Assembly (NCBI GenBank): GCA_963781155.1
Contig: CAWAEC010000016.1
Span: 434,001 to 498,000 of the forward strand
Reading direction: 5' to 3'
DNA length: 64,000 bases
From: PALSA-693 sp963781155
GTDB lineage: Bacteria > Actinomycetota > Acidimicrobiia > Acidimicrobiales > Palsa-688
The notes beneath the pieces were generated by a model. That model was not told the DNA's origin, searched no databases, and saw nothing but the letters and a program-made list of their open reading frames with translations. This document shows, in pieces, positions 1 to 9,380 of this stretch. The translations under genes were made by a program, and so were the position numbers. Numbering within the stretch: the first letter of the stretch is position 1; each line of letters starts with the position of its first letter.

Positions 1-523
1 GGGCGGCCACGCCCGCCGGGCTGGTAGCCCGTACCCAGGCCGACGTATTGCGGTCGTCGCCCGGTTTCCAGTCCTCCCAGGGCAGTTCCTCGGGCCGGCC
101 GTCGTCGTCTACCAGCAACTCCGCCTTCGTGTAGATGGCGTCTTCCCGGTTGACGAACGACCACTCGAACAACTTCGACTCGGTGATGGCTTCGGTCGGA
201 CAGGCCTCCACGCACATGTCGCAGTGAATGCATCGCAGGAAGTTGATCTCGTACACGAAGCCGTACCGTTCGCCGGGGGAAATCGGGGCGTTGGGCGGGT
301 TGTCGGCGCCGCGCACATAGATGCACCGGGCCGGGCACACGCCCGCGCACAGCTCGCACCCGATGCACTTCTCCATCCCGTCCTCGTAGCGGTTGAGGAC
401 GTGACGGCCGTGGAAGCGCTCCGGCTTGGGGCGCTTCTCCTCCGGGTATTGCGTGGTGACCTTGGGCTTGAACGGCAGCTTTCCGGTGACAACGAATCCC
501 TTGAAGAAGTCCAGGAAACTCAC
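1..523 (-). CDS. nuoI: NADH-quinone oxidoreductase subunit I (partial, C-terminus beyond the window)
   Basis: NuoI carries the two [4Fe-4S] clusters (N6a/N6b) that pass electrons through the hydrophilic arm of complex I. The visible 174 residues have the two ferredoxin motifs: Cys53, 56, 59, 63 (CIGCELC) and Cys98, 101, 104, 108 (CIHCDMC), each followed by a Cys-Pro. The start is GTG at 523, overlapping the nuoH stop as GTGA, so the two are translationally coupled. The reading frame is open to the left edge, so the C-terminus is missing only because the window ends. It is the last visible gene of the nuo operon; nuoJ-N would be expected further left (inference). Confidence 0.96.
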   Translation of the reverse strand, partial: MSFLDFFKGFVVTGKLPFKPKVTTQYPEEKRPKPERFHGRHVLNRYEDGMEKCIGCELCAGVCPARCIYVRGADNPPNAPISPGERYGFVYEINFLRCIHCDMCVEACPTEAITESKLFEWSFVNREDAIYTKAELLVDDDGRPEELPWEDWKPGDDRNTSAWVRATSPAGVAA

Positions 524-1698
524 GGGCCTCCCTCCCTGATGATTCGTTCGTGACGGGCGGCTTCCACCGAGGTGGCAGCCCGTCCGGTGTCGATGGCCCG
601 GAGCAGGACGGCAAAGAGCACGATGGCGGCGCCGAAGGCGACCAGCCCCCAGCCGTAATTGATCTGGCGGCCGGCCACGATCATCAACATGGCCAGCGAC
701 GCCGGAATGAGCCGCTTCCATCCCAGTTCCATCAGCTGGTCGTAGCGCAGCCGCGGCAGGGTGGCCCGGATCCAGACGTAGATGAACAGGATGATGAGCA
801 CCTTGACGGCAAACCAGAACGGCCCGATGCTGTTGCCGGCAATCTTGGGCCCGTCGTAGCCGCCGAACCACAGCGTGACGATGATGGCCGAATTGGTGAC
901 CAGGGCCGCGTACTCGGCCAGGTAGAACCAGGCGAAATCGATGGACGAATACTCCATGTTGTAACCGCCGGCGAGTTCCTCCTCGGCTTCGACCAGGTCG
1001 AAGGGCGGGCGGGTCATTTCCGCGGTGATGGCGATGGAGAACAGGATGAAAGGAATGATCAGGGTGCGGAGAAAGTTCCAGTGGATCAGGAACCCGCCGT
1101 GCTGGGAGGCGACGATGGCACTGGTTCGCAACGACCCGGTCACCAGCACGACCGTCACAACGGTCAAACCCAGAACCGCTTCATAGGAGACGAGTTGGGC
1201 GCTGGCCCGCACCGACCCGAGCAGCGGGTACTTGGACCCCGACGACCAGCCGGCCAGCATCACCCCGTACACGGAGATCCCCGACATCATCAGAAGGAAC
1301 AGGATCCCCCACGGCGGATCCGCAAGCTGGAGCCGGGTGGTGTGGCCGGCCACCGTGATGGTTCCGCCGATGGGCACGATGGAGAACACCAGCATGGCCG
1401 GGACCAACATCAGGTAGGGAGCCAGCTTGTAGACCGGCTTGTCGGCGGCGCGCGGGGTGAACCCTTCTTTGAACAGCAGCTTGGTGCCGTCGGCCAGTGA
1501 CTGCAGCCAGCCGTTGGGGCCGGCCCGGTTCGGCCCGTAACGCACGCCGAGCCAGGCCACCGCCTTGCGCTCGTACATGACCATGAACAGCACCGACACG
1601 AGCACGATGACGAAGATCGCCACCACTTTGACAATGAGAATGATCCAGACGGCCAGGTTCAGCCCGTGAGCGAAAACCGGGTCACCCATTCGCACCAT
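520..1698 (-). CDS. nuoH: NADH-quinone oxidoreductase subunit H
   Basis: NuoH is the membrane subunit that joins the hydrophilic arm to the membrane arm and lines the quinone site. The 392-residue product is strongly hydrophobic, with about eight transmembrane stretches. It has the family segments YERKAVAWLGVRYGPNR near residue 43 and the acidic loop TRPPFDLVEAEEELAGG near residue 230. There is a charged C-terminal tail of about 20 residues. Met4 (1689) is an alternative start; either start overlaps the 3' end of nuoG by 8-17 bp, which implies translational coupling. The stop overlaps the nuoI start. The length fits the family. Confidence 0.97.
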   Translation of the reverse strand: MVRMGDPVFAHGLNLAVWIILIVKVVAIFVIVLVSVLFMVMYERKAVAWLGVRYGPNRAGPNGWLQSLADGTKLLFKEGFTPRAADKPVYKLAPYLMLVPAMLVFSIVPIGGTITVAGHTTRLQLADPPWGILFLLMMSGISVYGVMLAGWSSGSKYPLLGSVRASAQLVSYEAVLGLTVVTVVLVTGSLRTSAIVASQHGGFLIHWNFLRTLIIPFILFSIAITAEMTRPPFDLVEAEEELAGGYNMEYSSIDFAWFYLAEYAALVTNSAIIVTLWFGGYDGPKIAGNSIGPFWFAVKVLIILFIYVWIRATLPRLRYDQLMELGWKRLIPASLAMLMIVAGRQINYGWGLVAFGAAIVLFAVLLRAIDTGRAATSVEAARHERIIREGGP

Positions 1699-4510
1699 CC
1701 CCTCCCGCGGCCGGTCGAACCGTGACCTGGGTGTACGGCCCGGTCCCGTCGATCAAATCGCCGGCGTGGGCTCCAGGCAGGTTCCAGGGCACGACGACGG
1801 ATCCCGCCGGCAGGTCCGGATCCAAAGACGCGGGGAGGACAACCGTCCCGCGCTCCGAGTCGACCCGCACTGCCTCGCCCTCGGCCAGGCCCATGGCGGC
1901 CAGGACGGAGGGATGGACCACCACTCGAGGCTCGGGGTGCAACCCGGCGAGTGCCGGCACCGCCTGGACCTGGGTGCCGTCGTCCCACAGCGTCCGGCGG
2001 GCGACCAGGCGTAACCCGGACGGGTCGCCGTCCGGTGCCCGCACGCTGAGCGACGGCGGGCCCGCCAGCATTGCCGGCATCTCCGGCGGCTCCGACCGGC
2101 CCGTGTCGGTGCCACTGGCTGCGGAGGACGGGACGGGCCCGTTGGGCTCGGGTTCGGTGGATACGAACGCGTGCACCATGGCGGTCGGCGCCACCGTGTG
2201 CAGTTCGGCGGAGTAAATGCCGGGGTCAGCCATGGGGTCCAGGGGTCGGGGGGGCCGGGCGGGCTCGATGGCTTCCCGCGCGCCGGGCGCGAGCAGCCCG
2301 TCTCGTGCGTTCGACCCGGTGAGAGCCTCGTGGGTGATGCCCTGATGGAGGGGTGACAGCGCGGCCACTTCGGCCCAGATGTCGTCGAGGCTCGAGAACC
2401 CGAGGTCCACGCCCAGGCGGGCAGCCAGTTCATAGGCGATGATCCAGTCGGGCCAGGACACGCCCGCGGCTGTGATCATCTGGCTGAGCCAGGTGATGCG
2501 ATCCTCCAGGTTGGTAAACGTGCCCCGCCGCTCGGCCCACGTCGCCGCGGGCAGGACCACGTCCGCAGCCCGGGAGGAGAGGGTCAGGTGCGTGTCCACG
2601 GCGACCGTGAAGCGGGCGCCGAGCATGGCCTTGACCGCCAGTTGGCCGTCAGGGAAGTCGCGGCGGGGGTCGGCCCCCAGCAACACCAGGCCGCCGATGT
2701 AGCCGCGGCTGGCGGCCTCCATGATGCCGGCGGTGCCCAGACCCGCCTGTCGGGGCAGGGGCGCAGCCCAGTGATGCTCGTACCAGGCTCGCCCCGTTTC
2801 GAGGGTGACACGCCCGGGCAAGAGCCCGGGGGCGAGGCCCATGTCGAGGGCCCCGTGCACATTCGCCCGCCGCAACCCGGACAGGAAGGCCACCCCCGGC
2901 AGGCCGGAGAGGTGTTGCGCGGCCGCGGCCACCTGGTCCTCCCCCTCGGCCAGCGACGGACGGCCCAGGATCACGATCACCGAAGGCGCGCCCGGGGCGC
3001 TCTTTTCCCTGGCTCTGACCAGATGGGCGCGGACGGCCTCGATGGTCTCGGCGGCTACGCCCGCCACCTCGCCGGGAACCGGGTCGGCACCGGCGACCGC
3101 AGCGGCGAGCAGGGCGATCTCTCCCGGCCGGTAGATGAGGGTCTCGGCTGCGTACGGCGACAGACCGGTCACGGCGGGGGTCAGCTCGACGATCTGGGTG
3201 CCGTTCTCGCGCACGGCATCGCGCAGCCGGAGGTAGAGCACCGGCACTTCGTCCTTGATGTCCCCGGTCAGGGTCAGGACCAGCGGCGCGGCCGCAGCCT
3301 GGTCGATGACGGCCCGGGGAAGGCCCACGACCGTGGCAGCGGGGAGACCGTCGCCCATCTGCGCGTCGACGTTGTCAGTCTCGAGCGCCAGCCGGGCCAT
3401 CTTGGCCCAGGCATAGGCGTCCTCGTTCGGGAGACGGGAGCCGCCCACCACGGCCACGGCGGCGCCGCCACCCATGGATTTGGCGGCGGCCAATCCCTCG
3501 GCCGCCACCGCCAGCGCCTCACCCCAGCTGACTTCGACCAGCTCGTCGCCGCGGCGCACGAGCGGCACGGTCACTCGCTCCGGGCTCTGGGCTGCCGCGA
3601 ACGCGAAGCGGCCCTTGTCGCACAGCCAGGCCCAGTTGACAGGATCGGAGTCCACGCCGATCAGTCGGGTCAGTTCTCCGGAGCTCGATTGCACGGCGGC
3701 CCGGCACCCCATCGAGCACGTCGTGCACGTGCTCTCGACCTGCTCGAGATCCCAGGGTCGGGCTTTGAAACGATACGGCTTCGCGGTCAGCGCCCCCACC
3801 GGGCAGATCTGCACGACGTTTCCGCTGAAATAAGAACTGTAGGGCGCGCCCGGATAGGTGGCCACCTCGGTCTTGTCCCCCCGCTCGGCAAAGTCGATCA
3901 GGGGGTCCCCGGCGACCTCGTCCGCGAAACGCACGCAGCGGCCGCACTGAATGCAGCGTTCGCGATCCAGATACACCAACTCGGAGATGGGGATGGGCTT
4001 CTCCCAGTGGCGCTTCTCCTCGACAAAGCGGGTCTCACCCGGCCCGTAGGCGAGGGTCTGGTCCTGCAGCGGGCACTCGCCCCCCTTGTCGCACACGGGG
4101 CAGTCCAGCGGGTGGTTGACGAGAAGGAACTCGAGCACCCCCTCCTGGGCCTTCTTGGCCAGGACGCTCGTCGTTTGGATCTCCATGCCATCCGCCACCG
4201 TGTTGTAGCAGGCCGGCATCAGGGACGAGCCTCTCGGCCCGCTCACCTCGACCAGGCACATGCGGCACATCCCGACGGGCTTCATGCGCGGGTGGTAACA
4301 GAAGCGGGGGATGTACACGCCCGCTGCCTCTGCAGCCTGGATGATCCACTGCCCTGCCTTGGCCTGAACCTGACGGCCGTCGATGGTAAAGGTGACCGTC
4401 TCATCGCTTGTCGGTGGAACGGGGGGCGCGGTACCCACCGCACTCTCGGTCACGACCGGTCGGGGCACCAAACGGACGGGCACCGGCTGTGCACCAGCGG
4501 CATCAGACAC
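1682..4510 (-). CDS. nuoG: NADH-quinone oxidoreductase subunit G
   Basis: NuoG is the large iron-sulfur subunit of the electron-input arm. I chose GTG at 4510 (VSDAAGAQPV), which overlaps the nuoF stop by 8 bp; the frame is open further upstream but that part is the antisense of nothing conserved and lies inside nuoF. It has about 942 residues. The N-terminal [2Fe-2S] domain has Cys71, 82, 85 and 101. The His/Cys3 cluster follows (His133, Cys137, 140, 146), then Cys186, 189, 192 with Cys236. A molybdopterin-oxidoreductase-like domain begins at CTTCSMGC (Cys262, 265, 269). A roughly 30-residue Pro/Val-rich leader precedes the ferredoxin domain, and the last 150 residues form a degenerate molybdopterin-binding domain. 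Confidence 0.95.
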   Translation of the reverse strand: MSDAAGAQPVPVRLVPRPVVTESAVGTAPPVPPTSDETVTFTIDGRQVQAKAGQWIIQAAEAAGVYIPRFCYHPRMKPVGMCRMCLVEVSGPRGSSLMPACYNTVADGMEIQTTSVLAKKAQEGVLEFLLVNHPLDCPVCDKGGECPLQDQTLAYGPGETRFVEEKRHWEKPIPISELVYLDRERCIQCGRCVRFADEVAGDPLIDFAERGDKTEVATYPGAPYSSYFSGNVVQICPVGALTAKPYRFKARPWDLEQVESTCTTCSMGCRAAVQSSSGELTRLIGVDSDPVNWAWLCDKGRFAFAAAQSPERVTVPLVRRGDELVEVSWGEALAVAAEGLAAAKSMGGGAAVAVVGGSRLPNEDAYAWAKMARLALETDNVDAQMGDGLPAATVVGLPRAVIDQAAAAPLVLTLTGDIKDEVPVLYLRLRDAVRENGTQIVELTPAVTGLSPYAAETLIYRPGEIALLAAAVAGADPVPGEVAGVAAETIEAVRAHLVRAREKSAPGAPSVIVILGRPSLAEGEDQVAAAAQHLSGLPGVAFLSGLRRANVHGALDMGLAPGLLPGRVTLETGRAWYEHHWAAPLPRQAGLGTAGIMEAASRGYIGGLVLLGADPRRDFPDGQLAVKAMLGARFTVAVDTHLTLSSRAADVVLPAATWAERRGTFTNLEDRITWLSQMITAAGVSWPDWIIAYELAARLGVDLGFSSLDDIWAEVAALSPLHQGITHEALTGSNARDGLLAPGAREAIEPARPPRPLDPMADPGIYSAELHTVAPTAMVHAFVSTEPEPNGPVPSSAASGTDTGRSEPPEMPAMLAGPPSLSVRAPDGDPSGLRLVARRTLWDDGTQVQAVPALAGLHPEPRVVVHPSVLAAMGLAEGEAVRVDSERGTVVLPASLDPDLPAGSVVVPWNLPGAHAGDLIDGTGPYTQVTVRPAAGGDGANG

Positions 4511-5840
4511 GGGCCAGCCTCCTCGGCAACCGGTCAGGCGGGAAGGGACAACGGCCGTCACGGATGTGGGCCAGGTACTCATCCCGGAACATGCGCAGCC
4601 CGGCTGCCACCGCGGGCGGCATGGACGGCCCCAGCACACAGATGGTGGTCTGGGCCGGCGGCCAGGTCACGCCGGGCGAGATGTTGTCGCACACGTCCAT
4701 GAGCAGGTCCAGGTCGGCTTCGCGGCCCTGGCCGTTCTCGATGCGCTCCAGGATCTTCTCGAGCCAGCCCGCGCCTTCCCGGCAGGGCGTGCACTGGCCG
4801 CACGACTCCCGGCGAAAGAAGCGAACGATGCGCCAGGCGGCCCGTACCACACAGGTGGTGTGGTCCATCGGTATGACGGAGCCAGACCCGGCCATGGAGC
4901 CAACGGCGGCAATGGCTTCGTTGGCCAGCAGCACGTCGAGGTGCTCGGGTCCTAACCAGGGCGAGGAGGCGCCGCCCGGGATGAACACTTTCAGCTCGTT
5001 GTCGTCCCGGATGCCGCCGCCCAATCTGGCGTCGTAGAACAGGTCCCGGAACGTGACCTTGGCGAACTCCAGCTCGTAGCTGCCGGGGCGCTTCACGTGG
5101 CCGGACAGGGCGATGAGCTTCGTCCCTTTGGACCGGCCCTCCCCGAGAGCGGCGAACTCGTCGCCCCCGTGCAGCACCACCCAGGGCAGGTTGCTCAGGG
5201 TCTCCACGTTGTTGACGATGGTGGGGGCGCCGTACAGGCCAATGGCGGCGGGAAAGTACGGGGGCTTGATGCGGGGATAGCCCCGCTTGCCCTCGAGGCT
5301 CTCGAGCAGGGCCGTCTCCTCGCCGCAGATGTAGGCGCCGGCGCCGGGGTGAACGACGATATCGACCGAGAACTCGCTGCCGAAGATGTTGCGGCCGACG
5401 GCGCTGTAGGCGTACGCCTCGTTGAGCGCGGCCTGCACCCGTTCGATGGCGAGGGGGAATTCGCCCCGCACGTAGATGAAGATCTGATCGGCACCGACGG
5501 CGTAGCCGCAGATCAAGGAGCCTTCGATGAGCTGGTGAGGATCGCCTTCCATAAGGGCGTGGTCCTTGAAGGTGGCCGGTTCGCTCTCGTCGCCGTTCAC
5601 GGTGAGGTACACGGGCTGGGCTTTTCGGAGCATCCCCCATTTGCGGCCGGCTTCGAAGCCGGCGCCGCCCCGGCCGAGGATGTTGGCGACGTTGACGTTG
5701 TCGTGGATCTGCTCGGGCCCCATGGCCAGGGCCTTCCGCAAGCCCTGGTAGCCGCCGTCGTCCAGGTACGACTGCAACGTCCACGAGCGGGGCTTGCCCA
5801 GCCGGGCCGTGATGATGCGCGGCGTGTCGGTGACCGTCAT
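4503..5840 (-). CDS. nuoF: NADH-quinone oxidoreductase subunit F (NADH- and FMN-binding)
   Basis: NuoF binds NADH and FMN and is the entry point for electrons. The 445-residue product has the glycine-rich nucleotide loop GRGGAGF at residues 56-62 and the FMN-site segment GDESEPATFKD. Near residue 350 is ESCGQCTPCREG, which carries three ligands of the N3 [4Fe-4S] cluster. The start is ATG at 5840 (MTVTDTPR), overlapping the nuoE stop as ATGA. A longer in-frame extension into nuoE is possible on paper, but it is low-complexity and is rejected. It overlaps the nuoG start by 8 bp. The length is typical. Confidence 0.96.
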   Translation of the reverse strand: MTVTDTPRIITARLGKPRSWTLQSYLDDGGYQGLRKALAMGPEQIHDNVNVANILGRGGAGFEAGRKWGMLRKAQPVYLTVNGDESEPATFKDHALMEGDPHQLIEGSLICGYAVGADQIFIYVRGEFPLAIERVQAALNEAYAYSAVGRNIFGSEFSVDIVVHPGAGAYICGEETALLESLEGKRGYPRIKPPYFPAAIGLYGAPTIVNNVETLSNLPWVVLHGGDEFAALGEGRSKGTKLIALSGHVKRPGSYELEFAKVTFRDLFYDARLGGGIRDDNELKVFIPGGASSPWLGPEHLDVLLANEAIAAVGSMAGSGSVIPMDHTTCVVRAAWRIVRFFRRESCGQCTPCREGAGWLEKILERIENGQGREADLDLLMDVCDNISPGVTWPPAQTTICVLGPSMPPAVAAGLRMFRDEYLAHIRDGRCPFPPDRLPRRLARV

Positions 5841-6589
5841 CCGCCGCCCCCCGAGGTTCCGGGATGGCCGTCGACGAGTGATGCCACGGCCGGCGTGGTG
5901 CGGTGCGTGTCCAGGTCGACCGTTGTGCCGGCCGTACTGATGGCTCCTGATGCGGCGGCTCCTGATCCGGCGGCTCCTGTTCCGGCGGCTCCGGATCCGA
6001 CCGCAGCCCTCGCCTCCTCGGCCACCACGTCGCCCTCGGGCGGCGCAACCAGCAGGCCGACGTTGCGGCGCACGCGGGAAAGCGTCCCGTGGGGAGGGAC
6101 CTCGTCGGCCAGCCGGCCGGCTCGCAGGTCGTCGATCAGGGTGTCGAAGCGCTCCAGATCGACGTCGCCGAAAAAGCGCCAGTTGACCGTCACGCACGGC
6201 GAGTTGCCGCACAGGGCCAGACACTCGGCGTCCTCCACCGTGAACATCCCGTCCCGAGTCGTCTCGCCCGCGGCCACGCCAAGGCGCTCCTCGGCGTGCT
6301 CGATCAGCCGGTAGGCGCCCTGCAGCATGCAGGCGATGTTGGTGCAGACCGCAATCACGTAACGCCCAACGGGCTCCAGGTGGAACATGTCGTAGAACGT
6401 GGCCGTCCCTCGCACTTCCGCGCCGGTGAGCCCGAGCAACTGCCCCACGTGCTCCATGCCGTCTTCACTCAAATATCCATCCTGCTCCTGCAGAACGTGC
6501 AGGATCGGAATGAGCGCAGAACGAGAGTACGGGTAGAGGGCGATCAAATCCTGGGCTCGCCGTTGGTTGTCGGGCGTCAGACGGGCCAC
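5837..6589 (-). CDS. nuoE: NADH-quinone oxidoreductase subunit E
   Basis: NuoE is the thioredoxin-fold [2Fe-2S] subunit (N1a). All four ligands are present at Cys82, Cys87, Cys123 and Cys127. The start is GTG at 6589 (VARLTPDNQ). The core ends near residue 190. A C-terminal tail of about 55 residues, rich in Ala, Gly, Ser and Thr with repeated GAAGTGAAGSGAA-like stretches, follows and is not part of the conserved fold. It is probably a disordered extension (inference). There are 61 bp between this gene and the upstream nuoD stop, and a 4-bp overlap with nuoF downstream. Confidence 0.95.
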   Translation of the reverse strand: MARLTPDNQRRAQDLIALYPYSRSALIPILHVLQEQDGYLSEDGMEHVGQLLGLTGAEVRGTATFYDMFHLEPVGRYVIAVCTNIACMLQGAYRLIEHAEERLGVAAGETTRDGMFTVEDAECLALCGNSPCVTVNWRFFGDVDLERFDTLIDDLRAGRLADEVPPHGTLSRVRRNVGLLVAPPEGDVVAEEARAAVGSGAAGTGAAGSGAAASGAISTAGTTVDLDTHRTTPAVASLVDGHPGTSGGGG

Positions 6590-6650
6590 GCCCGATCCTT
6601 GCCCATGGGGGCGCGTCCGGTCCAACCCGGGCCTGGCCGCCGGGAGGCTC

Positions 6651-8075
6651 TCACCGGTCGACGTCCCCCAGCACGGGATCAATCGTCGACACGATGGCGA
6701 TGGCGTCCGCGACGAGACTGCCCCGGGCCATGGGCGCCATGCCCTGCAGGTTGGCGAAGCTGGCGGCTCGCATGTGCATTCGGTACGGGCGGGCGGTGCC
6801 GTCCGAGACGATGTAACAGCCGCTTTCGCCGCGGGGGCTCTCGACGGGGACGTAGGCGTCGCCCGGCGGCACCCGGAAGCCCTCCGTGTACAGCTTGAAG
6901 TGATGGATGAGCGCTTCCATGGACTCGTCGATTCGGTTGCGCGGCGGTGGGGTGACCTTCTTGTCCTGGGTGCGGAAGTCACCGGCCGGCATGCGGTCGG
7001 CGATCTGGCGGACGATTTTGACCGACTCGCGGATCTCGTTGAACCGGATGGCGTACCGGTCCCAGCAATCGCCCTGGGTACCGACGATCACATCAAAGTC
7101 CACCTCGTCGTAGGCGAGGTAGGGCTGATCCCGCCGCAGGTCCCAGGCCACTCCGGTCGATCGGAGCAAAGGTCCGGTCAAGCCGAGGCCGATGGCGGTC
7201 TCTGCGCTGATCGGACCGACGCCCTGGAGGCGGTTCTGGAGGATGGGCTGGCCTGTCAGCAGCCGGTCGTACTCGTCCATGCGGCGCGGAATCGCTTCGC
7301 ACAGGGCGAGCAGGTCGTCCCGCCACCCGTCCGGGAGGTCGGCGACCACGCCCCCGGGCCGGAAGAAGTTGTGGTTCATCCGGAGCCCCGTCACCTTCTC
7401 GAAGAAGGCCAGCACCATTTCCCGGTCGCGCCAGCCGTAGACCAGCATGTTGATGGCGCCGATGTCGGACCCGTTCGTCGCCAACCAGAGGAAGTGGGAG
7501 CTGATCCGGTTGAGCTCGCACATGAGCATGCGGATCCAGGTGGCCCGGGGCGGGATCTCGACCCCCAGCAGCTGCTCGACGCTCAGCACATAGCCGAGTT
7601 CGTTGAAGAACGGCGCCAGATAGTCCATCCGGGTGACGTTGGTGCAGCCCTGGTGGTACATGAGCTCTTCGGCCGTCTTTTCCATGCCGGTGTGGAGGTA
7701 ACCGATGACCGGTTTGGACCGGAGCACCACCTCGCCGTCGAGCTCGACCATGATCCGCAGGACGCCGTGGGTCGAGGGATGCGAGGGCCCGAGGTTGAGG
7801 ATCATGGTCTCGTCCTCGGGAGCTTCCACGTCGAGGTCGAGCCGGTCGAGTTGGATCCCCTCGGGCAAGCGGAGCACGCTCCCTTCCTCCAGGCCGAGCT
7901 CCCGGTTGGTGGTCCCTGCCCGGGGCCGCATCTCCTGGTCGCCTTCGTCGGTCTTGAGTTCGAGGATCTCGGTCAGTTGCGGGGATCCGGGAGGAACCCG
8001 CCCGAGGATGCGGTCGCGCAGGCTGAGCTTGCGGGACGCGGTTGTGGTGTCGGGGCCGGTGGTCTCGTCGCTCAT
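6651..8075 (-). CDS. nuoD: NADH-quinone oxidoreductase subunit D
   Basis: NuoD is the 49-kDa-type subunit that forms the quinone pocket together with NuoB. The product is 474 residues when started at ATG 8075 (MSDETTGPD). The frame stays open upstream, but that part lies within nuoC. It has the family segments LGPSHPSTHGVLR (quinone-site His), GYLHTGMEK, ELNRISSHFLWL and the C-terminal ESPRGESGCYIVSDG followed by the usual GDVDR terminus. The first 65 residues or so are a variable leader. A 37-bp gap separates it from nuoC upstream. Confidence 0.96.
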   Translation of the reverse strand: MSDETTGPDTTTASRKLSLRDRILGRVPPGSPQLTEILELKTDEGDQEMRPRAGTTNRELGLEEGSVLRLPEGIQLDRLDLDVEAPEDETMILNLGPSHPSTHGVLRIMVELDGEVVLRSKPVIGYLHTGMEKTAEELMYHQGCTNVTRMDYLAPFFNELGYVLSVEQLLGVEIPPRATWIRMLMCELNRISSHFLWLATNGSDIGAINMLVYGWRDREMVLAFFEKVTGLRMNHNFFRPGGVVADLPDGWRDDLLALCEAIPRRMDEYDRLLTGQPILQNRLQGVGPISAETAIGLGLTGPLLRSTGVAWDLRRDQPYLAYDEVDFDVIVGTQGDCWDRYAIRFNEIRESVKIVRQIADRMPAGDFRTQDKKVTPPPRNRIDESMEALIHHFKLYTEGFRVPPGDAYVPVESPRGESGCYIVSDGTARPYRMHMRAASFANLQGMAPMARGSLVADAIAIVSTIDPVLGDVDR

Positions 8076-8112
8076 GTCGTTGAACCTGTCTGCTATGCGA
8101 ACCGGGCTGACG

Positions 8113-8682
8113 TCACTTGGGTGCCTCTTTGAATTGGATCGGGACGTGCCCCGTGTCGTAGTCCTTGCGCAGCGGGTGTCCTTCCCAGTCTTCGGGCATG
8201 AGAATGCGGGACGGGTCGGGGTGGCCGTCGAAGCGGATCCCGAACATGTCGTAGGTCTCGCGCTCGTGCGCCTCGGTCCCGGGCCACAGGTCGTACAGGC
8301 TCGGCACGGCGGGGTCGCCGGCCGGAACCTGGCAGCGGACACGTATGCGTTTGCGGCGCTGAAGCGACAGCAGCTCGACGACGACCTCGAAGCGCTCGCC
8401 CACGATTACGTCGGGCAGGTCCCGGCCCGGGTGGGTCAGATAGTCCACGCCGGTCACTCCGACCGGCAGTTCATAGCCGTCGGCCTTGAGGGAGGTCATG
8501 AGGCGGACGTAGTCGGCGCGGTTGCAGTAGACGACCTGCCCCGGCGCGTGTGGATCCAGCGGGCACCCGTGCAGAGTGGTGGGGCCGGCCTGTTGCTCGG
8601 GTGGAGCGTCTTGCTGCCCGGCCGGAACGTCGCCGCCGGCACCACCGTTGGCCGGCGGGCTCCCAGCGGCGGAGTCGCTCAT
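8113..8682 (-). CDS. nuoC: NADH-quinone oxidoreductase subunit C
   Basis: NuoC is the 30-kDa-type subunit of the connecting arm. It has 189 residues. The conserved C-terminal signature is ERETYDMFGIRFDGHPD, followed by RILMPEDWEGHPLRKDY. An N-terminal low-complexity segment of about 35 residues (Ala, Gly, Pro, Gln) precedes the domain. The ATG at 8682 overlaps the nuoB stop as ATGA, so the start is well supported by coupling. Confidence 0.95.
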   Translation of the reverse strand: MSDSAAGSPPANGGAGGDVPAGQQDAPPEQQAGPTTLHGCPLDPHAPGQVVYCNRADYVRLMTSLKADGYELPVGVTGVDYLTHPGRDLPDVIVGERFEVVVELLSLQRRKRIRVRCQVPAGDPAVPSLYDLWPGTEAHERETYDMFGIRFDGHPDPSRILMPEDWEGHPLRKDYDTGHVPIQFKEAPK

Positions 8683-9227
8683 TGAACCGGCAGCCGCAGC
8701 GGCTGGCGCGGCGGTACCGAGCCCAGATGGATACCTGCGCCCGCTCCCGTCGCCTCACGCCGGGTGATCTCGCCGATGCGGATCTTCTGGTGCAGGGTCA
8801 GGATGGCGTGGATCAACGTCTCCGGGGAAGGAGGACAACCGGGGGCGTACACATCGACGGGGACGATCTGATCGACGCCCTGCACGATGGCGTAGTTGTT
8901 GAACATCCCTCCGGTGCTCGCGCACACCCCCATCGAGATGACCCACTTGGGCTCCATCATCTGGTCGTAGACCTGTCGCAGCACGGGGGCCATCTTCTGG
9001 CTGACGCGCCCGGCCACAATCATCAGGTCGGCCTGGCGGGGGGAGGCGCGAAAGACCTCCATGCCGAAGCGGGCCAGGTCGTAGTTGGCCGCGCCGGTGG
9101 CCATCATCTCCATGGCGCAGCACGCCAGCCCGAAGTTCGCCCCCCAAGAGCTCGCCGCCCGCGCCCACTTGACGAAGCCCTCCAGTGTGCCGGTCAAGAA
9201 GTTGTGTTGGAGATCTTCGAGCCCCAT
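8679..9227 (-). CDS. nuoB: NADH-quinone oxidoreductase subunit B
   Basis: NuoB holds cluster N2, the last Fe-S centre before quinone. The four ligands are visible: adjacent Cys36-Cys37 in FGLACCAMEMM, Cys102 in SMGVCASTGG and Cys131 in YAPGCPPSPE. I chose ATG at 9227 (MGLEDLQHN) because an AAGGAGG ribosome site lies 9-10 nt upstream; an in-frame start at 9254 would place that site inside the gene. This gives 182 residues. The 153 bp between nuoB and nuoA contains no gene that I recognise. Confidence 0.96.
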   Translation of the reverse strand: MGLEDLQHNFLTGTLEGFVKWARAASSWGANFGLACCAMEMMATGAANYDLARFGMEVFRASPRQADLMIVAGRVSQKMAPVLRQVYDQMMEPKWVISMGVCASTGGMFNNYAIVQGVDQIVPVDVYAPGCPPSPETLIHAILTLHQKIRIGEITRREATGAGAGIHLGSVPPRQPLRLPVQ

Positions 9228-9380
9228 CGGCGTCTTCCTCCTTCTGCTGCGCACCGTAGGACGATCCGGGGCGGAAGTGCCAACCGGGGAGGGTGCGGGC
9301 TCGACAGCCGGCCTTCACACGTGCCGTTCGGGACTCGAAGCCCCGTACCCGCCGGGATGACCAGCAGGGTTTCGTCGCGG

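Noticed and set aside
2588..4702. A 704-codon plus-strand open frame across nuoG
   Set aside because: It is the antisense of nuoG in GC-rich DNA, has no conserved motif and overlaps a definite gene.
9300..9370. A tRNA-like segment between nuoA and nuoB (GGGGCTTCGAGTCCCG on the minus strand)
   Set aside because: The T-arm stem does not close and no acceptor, D or anticodon arm can be folded.
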